Of a stretch of DNA of 5,155 bases, positions 1 through 5,111 are shown one piece after another. Position 1 is the stretch's first letter. Each line of letters opens with the position of its first letter. Under the pieces are notes generated by a model, which saw only the letters and a list, made by a program, of their open reading frames with translations, did no database searches and was not told where the DNA came from. The stretch lies in NCBI GenBank assembly GCA_030037185.1, contig JASHRR010000084.1, positions 1 through 5,155 on the forward strand, written 5' to 3'. The position numbers were made by a program, and so were the translations under genes. The DNA comes from Xanthobacteraceae bacterium (lineage in GTDB: Bacteria; Pseudomonadota; Alphaproteobacteria; Rhizobiales; Xanthobacteraceae).

Positions 1-711
1 AGTCGCCTCCTTGAACTGTTCGCGCTCCTTGATCGCGATGACGAAGGATCCGGGCCCGCCGATGACGCAGTCTTCGTAGTAAAGATCAAGGTTCGGAACG
101 GCGGGACCGCTGGCGTAGCCCCGGCTCAGCATGATCGGCAGCCCGTTGATAGTGATGCCCGCCGCCAGCACGTCATCGCGCATGATGGTGACCGGCGGCC
201 CCATATTATTGGAGCCGTCACCGGAAACGTCGATGACGCGGCGCAGGCCGCCGTAGCCGCTCCGGTCGAACAGCGGCTTGGAAAACTGCAAAGCCCCGAA
301 GATCGAGGTACGCGGCGCGCGTCGATAGGGGGCGCGCTTGATCTCATTGGTAACCGCTTCGGCGGATTCCGGGCCATCGATCAGCCGCCATGGTAGAATG
401 ATCTTCTGGTCAGATAGGGCAGCCCATTCGAAATACGTGATGGCGATGCGGCCGTGGTTTCCGTTGCGCAGCGCCTGAAGAAACTCGCGCGAGGTCAACC
501 CGAGGATGTAACCTTCCCGCTGCAACGCCTGCTCTTCCGGATCCATCGAATAGGAGACGTCGACCGCGATCACGAGCTCGACATCGACCGGTATGGCGTT
601 GGGGCTCTTGTCTGCAAATACCGCTTCGGGCCTGGGTGCCGCCAATCCCCAACCCGCCGCCGCTACGGCCCCGCAGGCTACCAAGATCAAAATCAAGGTG
701 TGAGCACGCAT
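1..711 (-). CDS. DUF1194 (von Willebrand A-like) secreted protein, C-terminus cut by window edge
   Basis: Open from an ATG at 709-711 to the left edge without a stop: 237 residues, C-terminus missing. Residues 1-25 look like a Sec signal peptide (hydrophobic core LILILVACGAV, likely cleavage near GLAA/P), so the mature protein should be periplasmic or exported. A von Willebrand A-type metal site (MIDAS) is visible: DVSYS at 51-55, a Thr at 135 in RTSIF, and an Asp at 161 in VIDVSGDGSNN. Family knowledge: this pattern fits DUF1194, a VWA-like family common in rhizobia whose function is unknown; VWA domains usually bind partner proteins through a divalent cation. The start is supported by a strong Shine-Dalgarno sequence 5 bases upstream. 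LVAC at 10-13 resembles a lipobox, but a 12-residue signal would be unusually short. It reads in the same direction as the permease gene, 381 bases away, so co-transcription is uncertain. The family call is from remembered motifs, not a search. Confidence 0.85.
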   Translation of the reverse strand, partial: MRAHTLILILVACGAVAAAGWGLAAPRPEAVFADKSPNAIPVDVELVIAVDVSYSMDPEEQALQREGYILGLTSREFLQALRNGNHGRIAITYFEWAALSDQKIILPWRLIDGPESAEAVTNEIKRAPYRRAPRTSIFGALQFSKPLFDRSGYGGLRRVIDVSGDGSNNMGPPVTIMRDDVLAAGITINGLPIMLSRGYASGPAVPNLDLYYEDCVIGGPGSFVIAIKEREQFKEAT

Positions 712-716
712 GAGTG

Positions 717-724
717 CCTCCTCC
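717..724 (-). promoter_or_regulatory. Strong ribosome binding site of the DUF1194 gene
   Basis: Read on the minus strand this is GGAGGAGG, 5 bases before the ATG at 711. It is the best ribosome binding site in the window and fixes the start of the DUF1194 protein ahead of its signal peptide. Confidence 0.75.
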
Positions 725-930
725 AGCCCACCCAGTTGGCTGTATGGTGACGCGGGTGGAGGACTTGCGCAAGCTGGAGATTGCGGAGGGATCCCTTCCG
801 GCAATGAACCCTATCGACGCGATGGCGTCGGCGTGATTGTGAACAAAGATGATGGCGTCTTTTGGCTCACCTTCCGACATTCAGAAATTTAGCGCCCATC
901 ACGCCGTTTATGGTCACCCCAGCTGTATTA

Positions 931-992
931 GCCTTCCCCGAAAGGGCCGTATTTCGTGACACGCTTTCCGAAGGCTTCCGCTATTTCGTCAC
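931..992. repeat. Imperfect tandem direct repeat, two units of about 30 bp
   Basis: Unit one (931-960) and unit two (963-992) both begin GC(C/T)TTCC, continue through GAA and CCG, and end TATTTCGT(G/C)AC. The ends TATTTCGTGAC (950-960) and TATTTCGTCAC (982-992) differ at one base and lie exactly 32 bases apart; the middles need a few small gaps to align. No function can be assigned. It lies between two genes on the same strand and could be a decayed duplication or a pair of protein-binding sites. Confidence 0.45.
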
Positions 993-1092
993 CTCCGGCT
1001 GGAGCGGTTGCCGGGTGGGAGTTGCACCCACTGGAAAACGCCACCTTTCCACTGCGCACACTCTGAGCGGTCGATTTGCTCCTCGCAGCGGC

Positions 1093-2562
1093 CTACTCCC
1101 ACATGCGATTCTTTGCTGGTTTTGCGAAGAACACAACGATGAGGGCGCCGACTGCTGCGACGGCGGCCGGCAGCAGGAGGGATTGGGCCATGGCGTGCGT
1201 GAATCCGGCCTGCAGCGATGCCGGGATCGTGGCCGAGAAACGCGCTCCGCCCAATGAGGTGGCCGCGTTCGCGCCACCCGGCAAATCTGCGATGAGACGC
1301 GCTTGGATCAGCGCGGCAATTGAGGCGCTGCCCAGCACGGAGCCAATTTGCCGGGTCGTGTTGTAAACGCCCGATCCCGCGCCGGCTTGCATGCGCGGCA
1401 GGTTGCGTATCGCCGCCGCCGAGATCGGCGACCAGATGCAGGCGCTCGCGATCCCGAGAAGTGCACTCGGAAACAGCAGGCGCCACCACTGGTCCGCTTC
1501 GGCACTGAGCCATAGCGAATACCAGAGCAAGCCACCGGAGAGGAGAATCAAACCTGTTAAGGCTATGGTACGCGGGTTGATCTTGTCGGTGAGCGCGCCC
1601 GTGATCGGAGCGGAGACCATAAGCAGGAGCGCCATCGGCACGAGCATCAGCGCCGACTGGATCGGCGAGAAGCCTAGAACCATCTGGAAGAAAAAGGTGA
1701 GAGGAAGCCACATGCTCGCGAAGATGAAGCCGACGGTGATGATTGCGGCATTGGCGAGCGAGAAATTGCGGTCACGGAACAATTCGAGAGGCAGAAGCGG
1801 TTCCCGCTTGTTCAAGGCCTGCCACGCCACAAAAGCGGCGAGCACGAGGACGCCAAGGATGATGAGTGACCACACCGAAATGAAGCCCGTGATCGTCCCC
1901 CACTTGTATGTTTCTCCTTCTTGAATGGAGAAGACAACGAGGAACATACCGATCGCGCTCAATGCGACTCCGAGCAGGTCGAAATGATGGGGGTGCGTCT
2001 CGAGCCTGGGCACCAGCCGCCAAGCGAGCACAAAAGCGACGATTCCGATGGGCAAATTGATGAAGAAGATCCATTGCCAGCCCAGAGCACCGACGAGTGC
2101 GCCGCCGAGGATGGGTCCTACGAGAGATGCCAGTCCGGCGACGGCGCCCCAGAGTCCCATCGCCCTGCCGCGACCCTCGGGCGGGAAAATACGCGTTATT
2201 ATGGCCACGGTCTGCGGGGTCATCAGGGAGGCGCCGAATCCCTGAACGATACGGGCGGCGATCAGCACCCCGATCGTTCCGGAAAATCCGCACCAGGCTG
2301 AGGCGGCGGTAAAGACGACCAATCCGGCGAGATAGATGGTCTTGGGTCCGAAGCGATCGCCCAGCCGGCCTGCGACAAGCAGCGGAACTGCATAGGCGAG
2401 CAGGTAGGCGCTCGTCACCCAGATGACGGAATTGATGTCGGTCTTGAGACCTTCCATGATCTTGGGATTGGCGATGGACACGATGGTTATGTCGATCAGG
2501 ATTATAAAGAATCCAATGATAAGCGCCCATAGGGCCGCCCAGGGTCTTGCTACTTTTTCCAT
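1093..2562 (-). CDS. DHA2-family (14-TMS) major facilitator efflux permease, EmrB/QacA type
   Basis: A complete 489-residue protein, ATG at 2560-2562 and stop TAG at 1093-1095; this is normal length for DHA2 proton-driven drug/solute exporters of the inner membrane. Visible family marks are an Asp in helix 1 (LIDITIVSIA, 22-31), motif A in the loop between helices 2 and 3 (GRLGDRFGPK, 65-74), ARIVQGFGASLMTP (103-116), the antiporter motif C region around 143-161 (GLASLVGPILGG followed by GWQWIFFINLP), and GAGSGVYNTTRQIGSVLG (394-411) in the second half. Hydrophobic stretches fit about 14 helices. The substrate cannot be read from the sequence. No HlyD/EmrA-type membrane fusion partner and no TetR or MarR regulator is adjacent, so it may work alone. 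The ribosome binding site is weak (AGAAAG about 10 bases upstream). Codon and base use match a high-GC host and nothing suggests decay, unlike the sequence to its right. Confidence 0.93.
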   Translation of the reverse strand: MEKVARPWAALWALIIGFFIILIDITIVSIANPKIMEGLKTDINSVIWVTSAYLLAYAVPLLVAGRLGDRFGPKTIYLAGLVVFTAASAWCGFSGTIGVLIAARIVQGFGASLMTPQTVAIITRIFPPEGRGRAMGLWGAVAGLASLVGPILGGALVGALGWQWIFFINLPIGIVAFVLAWRLVPRLETHPHHFDLLGVALSAIGMFLVVFSIQEGETYKWGTITGFISVWSLIILGVLVLAAFVAWQALNKREPLLPLELFRDRNFSLANAAIITVGFIFASMWLPLTFFFQMVLGFSPIQSALMLVPMALLLMVSAPITGALTDKINPRTIALTGLILLSGGLLWYSLWLSAEADQWWRLLFPSALLGIASACIWSPISAAAIRNLPRMQAGAGSGVYNTTRQIGSVLGSASIAALIQARLIADLPGGANAATSLGGARFSATIPASLQAGFTHAMAQSLLLPAAVAAVGALIVVFFAKPAKNRMWE

Positions 2563-2667
2563 GACGGGTTCTTTCTAAAGTTAAGCCGCGATTCAGAGAG
2601 CGCCCTTCGCCTACCAATCCGTCGCGCCAGACGCGATTCCAGTATCGGCACGCCGTCCGGCATTATC

Positions 2668-2832
2668 TTAACGCCCAACCAGCTTGAAGAAGAAGCCCGC
2701 GATCACGAACGAAAATGCGTAATCGCTCACGAACGGAATGTAGATGAATACGGCGACGAGCCCCAGTAAAACCACCCCGGTCGCCGCTCGCGCCCTCGTC
2801 GTCGATGACAGCGCCGTAGGTCGGATAGCCGA
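2668..2832 (-). pseudogene. Membrane-protein tail fused to the hydrolase remnant
   Basis: This is the 3' part of an open frame that runs 3036-2668 and stops at TAA (2668-2670). The encoded end is hydrophobic: GVVLLGLVAVFIYIPFVSDY followed by AFSFVIAGFFFKLVGR, which would form two short membrane segments. It resembles small, uncharacterised inner-membrane proteins of rhizobia with an IPFVS.YAF.FVIAG pattern, recalled from memory and not searched. It does not belong to the secreted-hydrolase sequence that precedes it in the same frame, so the two were probably joined by a deletion or rearrangement near 2830-2838. No start codon or ribosome binding site of its own is evident. It lies about 105 bases upstream of the permease start on the same strand. 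Confidence 0.45.
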
Positions 2833-3061
2833 TTTGGAGTCGTCGAGGAAACGCGACTCGCCGTTGATGCTGTACTCCCAATGCCTGACGTCGGCCTTCA
2901 CGACCAGCGTCTTTACTGCCTGCAGCGCGTCGGCGCCGCCCAGCGGTCTCGACGCTTTGTTTGACCAGATCGAGCGGCGCGGACTGGGCGAGGACCTGCT
3001 GCTGGCCAACGGCCAAAAGCAGCGCGGTCGAAACAAATACCTGTCCCTGTCGGAAACTCAA
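2833..3061 (-). pseudogene. N-terminal remnant of a probable MBL-fold metallo-hydrolase, frameshifted
   Basis: In one frame, from a possible TTG at 3059-3061, the strand reads a signal peptide (FVSTALLLAVGQQQVLAQ) and then SAPLDLVKQSVETA. In the next frame it continues GGADALQAVKTLVVKADV and RHWEYSINGESRFLDDSK. One extra base in the C run at 2939-2941 explains the shift: removing it gives a continuous ...VKQSVETAGGADALQAVK. Established knowledge, recalled: many rhizobial secreted MBL-fold hydrolases begin with DLVKQAV..QGGADALRALK and continue HWEP...GE.RFLGDS. The metal-binding HxHxDH core lies further on in such proteins and is absent, because the sequence switches to an unrelated membrane tail near 2833. 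The fragment therefore cannot be active. Its 5' end abuts the stop codon of the transposase remnant, which suggests that element landed at or near the gene start. Confidence 0.55.
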
Positions 3062-3580
3062 ACTCGAACATATTGATGGTGTAGCCCGCCCAAGATCGGC
3101 AACGAACGTACGCGCCCTGCTCGGCACACATCACGCCGAACCGGCGCGTCCTTCTGCAGCGATTGGTGCGTTCTGACCTCGTTGTAGTATGTTTGGTACG
3201 ATGCGAGAACGTGGCGAAGATGGCGCTCACCAACGACGACGACGTGATCAAGACATTCCCGTCGGATCGAACCGATCATGCCAAGGCGACCGCGCCGAGA
3301 CCGGTCGGTCGCGAATGCCCATGGCCCGGATGCGCCGTATGAAGGCGGCGCCATACGAGCCGTCGCGGTCGCGGATCAAGTAGCGTGGAGGCTCGTCCCA
3401 GCCGCGGGCCTCAGTCAGCTGACGGGCAAGCCATTCCGCATTGGGATGGGCCGTCACACCCAGCCATAGAAGCTCGCCGCGTGACTGCCGCAGGACGAGA
3501 AGTCCATACAGAAGCCCAAACGAGATTACCTGCTGGTCCGCGGTGAGGCTCCAATATTTTCGGTACCATCGGCAGGGGTA
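3058..3580 (-). pseudogene. C-terminal half of a DDE (rve-type) insertion-sequence transposase, inactivated
   Basis: From about 3526 downward one frame reads ISFGLLYGLLVL, LLWLGVTAHPNAEWLARQLT, RYLIRDRDGSYGAAFIRR and MGIRDRPVSARSPW. The adjacent frame then reads MIGSIRRECLDHVVVVGERH, YYNEVRTHQSLQKDAPVRR and finally LGGLHHQYVRV, stopping at 3058-3060. These are the usual blocks of integrase-core (rve) transposases of the IS3/IS481 supergroup. Between SPW and IGSIRRE the family normally has about eight residues (Q-N-G-x-x-E-R-L). Here only 4 bases (3277-3280) lie between the two codons, so about 20 bases are missing and the frame is shifted. The lost piece includes the third catalytic acid (Glu) of the DDE triad. 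The first catalytic Asp region, upstream of ISFG, is not recognisable, and the frame is closed by a stop at 3581-3583. The second Asp is presumably in RDRDGSYG. Confidence 0.85.
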
Positions 3581-3721
3581 CTATCAACACCACGTAAGGT
3601 CAAAAAACTAAAACGGTTGACAGGACGGTCAGTTGTCCACGGCCAGCATAGCGGTGTGGAGGCGTTCCAGTACTTCTTTGGGGCGATCGCCACCACCGAG
3701 GATCGGCGCAAAGAGGCCGTT

Positions 3722-3945
3722 ATGGATTGGGCACGCATCCTGGCCCACGTCACAGGGACGGTGGACCAAGAGCTGCTGGCCTGGAACGAATATCTGGCCA
3801 CCGTCCGAGAGCATCAGTCGGCCTTTCAGCTGGTCTTTCAGGATGCGGTTTTCGCCGAGCGAGCCACGCTCGGCGAGATTGGTCATCGCCTGGGCAAAGG
3901 TTCTCGTCGAGGTCGCAACCGTCTGAGACAGTGATCATGGCGCGG
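3722..3945 (+). pseudogene. N-terminal part of a DDE transposase, opposite strand, with an internally flipped segment
   Basis: From ATG 3722-3724 the plus strand reads MDWARILAHVTGTVDQELLA and WNEYLA, then after 19 unrelated residues ERATLGEIGHRLGK. This is the standard beginning of the same rve transposase type whose C-terminus lies at 3058-3526, but on the other strand. The 19 unrelated residues (3800-3856) become the expected family sequence when read from the other strand. Further damage follows: after HRLGK the homology continues as KVLVEVATV one frame over, consistent with two bases lost from the A run near 3896-3898, then meets TGA at 3924-3926. ETVIMA in a third frame (from 3925) may be the next family block (PDTIMAW). 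Homology is lost near 3945. A weak ribosome-binding sequence (AAAGAGG) precedes the ATG. More than 100 codons between this part and the C-terminal half are missing. Confidence 0.8.
3800..3856 (-). other. 57-bp micro-inversion inside the transposase remnant
   Basis: Read on the minus strand, these 57 bases encode GENRILKDQLKGRLMLSDG, exactly the block expected between NEYLA and ERATLGEIG in this transposase family. Read on the plus strand they give TVREHQ...DAVFA, which fits nothing. Both ends fall on codon boundaries of the flanking plus-strand frame (3722 + 78 and 3722 + 135). Flipping the segment would give one continuous family-like sequence. The ends may vary by a few bases. Confidence 0.82.
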
Positions 3946-3974
3946 CCTCGCGCCGCTCCGGTGCGGACTCCGGC

Positions 3975-4038
3975 CGTCTGACAGGGCGAATTATCGGTTT
4001 ACGTTCAAACCCGCGGAAACGGGCCGATTTGTCAGACG
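3975..4038. repeat. 9-bp perfect inverted repeat with inner partial symmetry
   Basis: CGTCTGACA at 3975-3983 is the exact reverse complement of TGTCAGACG at 4030-4038. Inside it, ATCGG (3993-3997) and CCGAT (4024-4028) continue the symmetry, and CCCG/CGGG (4010-4013, 4020-4023) could form a small central hairpin. The repeat lies between the transposase N-terminal remnant and the tRNA-Gly remnant. It could be the ends of a tiny degraded element, a recombinase-binding site or a transcript hairpin; nothing in the sequence decides between these. Confidence 0.4.
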
Positions 4039-4044
4039 CGCTTG

Positions 4045-4119
4045 GAAATCATTGAGATCGCAGCACCCTTCCAAGCTGATGACGAGGGTTCGATTCCCTT
4101 CACCAGCTCCAATGATTTC
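4045..4119. repeat. 10-bp perfect inverted repeat flanking the tRNA-Gly remnant
   Basis: GAAATCATTG at 4045-4054 is the exact reverse complement of CAATGATTTC at 4110-4119. The right arm overlaps the tRNA CCA end by two bases and runs into the sequence after it. The left arm lies where the 5' half of the tRNA should be. Confidence 0.55.
4067..4111 (+). pseudogene. 3' half of tRNA-Gly(UCC); probable attachment site (att) remnant
   Basis: An anticodon loop CTTCCAA (4068-4074, anticodon TCC) is followed by GCTGA, then a T arm (GAGGG-TTCGATT-CCCTT, 4084-4100), the 3' acceptor strand CACCAGC (4101-4107), discriminator T and encoded CCA (4109-4111). The matching 5' acceptor strand GCTGGTG, the D arm and the 5' anticodon stem are not present in proper form: the five bases before the loop are GCACC where TCAGC-like pairing is needed. 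Upstream bases GAGATCGCAGCA vaguely resemble a decayed D-arm end (TAGAGCAGCA), so the 5' half is either lost or heavily mutated. It cannot make a functional tRNA. Tyrosine recombinases commonly use the segment from the anticodon loop to the 3' end of tRNA genes as their att core, and an integrase remnant ends just beyond it. Confidence 0.78.
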
Positions 4120-4164
4120 AATGGGTTAGATACGCGCGCTCGCCCTGATCGCCTCGAGTTTTGC

Positions 4165-4223
4165 CCCATTACCAACACCCGCGCGTCTCATTCCGACAAG
4201 CAGGCTGTTGCTCATTCCGACAA
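4165..4223. repeat. Direct repeats between the integrase C-terminus and the tRNA remnant
   Basis: CTCATTCCGACAA occurs exactly at 4187-4199 and 4211-4223, 24 bases apart. A degenerate third copy, CCCATTACCAACA, lies at 4165-4177. The repeats cover the very end of the restored integrase frame and the sequence just beyond its stop. Short direct repeats near an att core are typical of arm-type integrase or excisionase binding sites; that role is inferred. On the minus strand they also encode a repeated CRNE in the integrase tail. Confidence 0.6.
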
Positions 4224-4560
4224 CTGCCCCCTGTCCGTTCGCGCTGCATGGCGCTTCGGATGCCCGTAGCGACCTGCCGCATGGTCCGCTTGACATATTT
4301 GCGGAGCACCTTGGGAGACTTGCGCCGCCCCTGCGCTGCGCCATCAGTTCCCGATCCGTCAATTCGGCGTCACCGGCTTCTGTAAACCGGCCGTGCCGGA
4401 ATGACGTGAGGGCCAATTCGTCGCGCCGACCGGCGGCCCGGATCACCTCCTTGACCTTGCGGCTCATGTGGGTCAGGTCGATCTCGTCCTCCTTGGGGAA
4501 GGACGGCCACGGGGCATGCTTGCCCCAGTCGGCGGGCTTCTCGATGGCGGCGCGCTCATC
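4169..4560 (-). pseudogene. C-terminal catalytic part of a tyrosine recombinase (integrase), frameshifted
   Basis: One frame reads DERAAIEKPADWGKHAPWP, EIDLTHMSRKVKEVIRAAG, ELALTSFRHGRFTEAGDAEL and TDRELMAQ. The neighbouring frame continues GRRKSPKVLRKYVKRTMRQV and ATGIRSAMQRERTG and stops at 4169-4171. The break is caused by a tandem duplication of CTGCG at 4331-4340; deleting one copy joins the two parts as ELMAQGRRKSPKVL. Established pattern: this is the box-II Arg region (SFRHG), the H/R position and the Tyr nucleophile (KYVKRT, Tyr codon 4295-4297) of phage-type integrases found beside tRNA-Gly in rhizobia. The expected GRHKS carries Arg in place of His, a second possible lesion. The N-terminal DNA-binding and core domains are not recognisable upstream of 4560. 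The gene points at the tRNA-Gly remnant, as integrases usually do at their own att site. In the unshifted frame translation would run to 4126. Confidence 0.8.
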
Positions 4561-4799
4561 CGTGCCTCTGCCGTGGCCTTCTCGATCGCGGCGGCGGCCA
4601 GACAGGAGTTCTGCGCCAACGTCCGATCAGCTATTCGATGACCGTGATCGGTTCCAGGAGGGGAACCAATGTAGGCTTGTCGGGTTGACGACGTACGATC
4701 GCCCCAGAAAGCGATCCAAGCCATTTGTGACTGCGGCGCCCCGATGGCTTGGCATTCCCCCGCCCCCAGCACCCGTGCCAGACCACGGGCGCCGCGTCC
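4561..4799. other. Stretch without a recognisable gene
   Basis: This is where the rest of the integrase would be expected. Minus-strand frames here are open in places (for example one ending at 4631 with PTLVPLLEPITVIE) but none carries motifs I recognise or joins convincingly to the integrase C-terminus. It may be mutated integrase sequence or unrelated filler. Confidence 0.4.
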
Positions 4800-5111
4800 T
4801 TACTCTTCAAGTGCCCGGCAACCGCTCCCGCCGAAGCGCTCGGCAAAAGCAACCGCGTCTTCCGGCCTAGCAAAACAGAACACCTCGAAGTCACTGTCAT
4901 CGCGGCGTATTGAGTACGTCGCCCGCGCCGCCGATAGGACGCCGGCAGCGCAAGATATCACCTGTCTGTTCACGGGGTCCCACACCTTTTCGGCCGGAAG
5001 TGCCACGTGATGCGGCCATTCGCGTTTGAGATCACTGCGCGTGATTTCGCCCTTGCGGCGGGTCATTGTCGTATTGTCATCAAATCTGTGAGCCGGCACC
5101 TTGAAACCCAT
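4800..5111 (-). CDS. Small conserved hypothetical protein (103 aa)
   Basis: An intact frame from ATG 5109-5111 to TAA 4800-4802. The start is supported by GAGGG (minus strand of 5119-5123) seven bases upstream; the alternative Met16 (ATG 5064-5066, MTRRKGEI) has no ribosome binding site. Striking blocks are [20 protein letters not shown] (residues 16-35), [23 protein letters not shown] and [23 protein letters not shown] near the C-terminus. The last block, with alternating hydrophobic residues then a helix, suggests a small alpha/beta fold. No signal peptide or membrane segment is seen, so it should be cytosolic. I recall closely similar short proteins scattered in Bradyrhizobium and Mesorhizobium genomes, often beside transposases or integrases, but know of no function. 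It reads toward the dead integrase and may be cargo of the same former element. The intact frame next to so much decay argues for recent arrival or selection. Confidence 0.75.
   Translation of the reverse strand: MGFKVPAHRFDDNTTMTRRKGEITRSDLKREWPHHVALPAEKVWDPVNRQVISCAAGVLSAARATYSIRRDDSDFEVFCFARPEDAVAFAERFGGSGCRALEE

Larger units (their letters stand above)
712..1092. other. Gene-free spacer between the permease and the DUF1194 gene
   Basis: No reading frame here is convincing on either strand. The minus-strand leader of the DUF1194 gene lies at its left side and the 3' flank of the permease at its right. Weak hairpins follow the permease stop in the minus direction: TGGAAA/TTTCCA (1032-1037 with 1046-1051) and GGGTG/CACCC (1013-1017 with 1025-1029). 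Neither has a run of T residues after it, so a factor-independent terminator is not supported. An imperfect 30-base direct repeat occupies 931-992. No clear -35/-10 promoter was found. Confidence 0.5.

Noticed and set aside
710..892. Plus-strand frame with PYRRDGVGVIVNKDDGVFW, loosely like the start of a NUDIX RNA pyrophosphohydrolase (PYR..VG....N..G.VF)
   Set aside because: Only about seven scattered residues match, there is no NUDIX box, the frame stops at once, and it overlaps the leader of the DUF1194 gene. Chance resemblance is more likely.
1013..1051. Possible terminator after the permease
   Set aside because: Stems are of only 5-6 bp, separate, and not followed by a T run in the direction of transcription.
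1772..2617. Long minus-strand open frame (281 residues) overlapping the permease
   Set aside because: It is rich in Arg and lacks domain features; it is an out-of-frame shadow of the high-GC permease gene.
3545..3572. WYRK on the minus strand near 3563, matching the AWYRK block expected after ETVIMA of the transposase
   Set aside because: Four residues only, followed by unrelated sequence. Joining it to the plus-strand part would need another inversion and a deletion of over 100 codons; too weak to claim.
3617..3622. TTGACA, a perfect -35 box upstream of the plus-strand transposase remnant
   Set aside because: No acceptable -10 box lies 16-18 bases downstream, and the motif overlaps the repeated TGACAGG sequence.
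3629..3886. Minus-strand open frame of 85 residues containing ENRILKDQLKGRLMLSD
   Set aside because: Only the part within 3800-3856 has family sequence; the rest is the complement of the plus-strand transposase remnant. It is explained by the micro-inversion, not by a separate gene.
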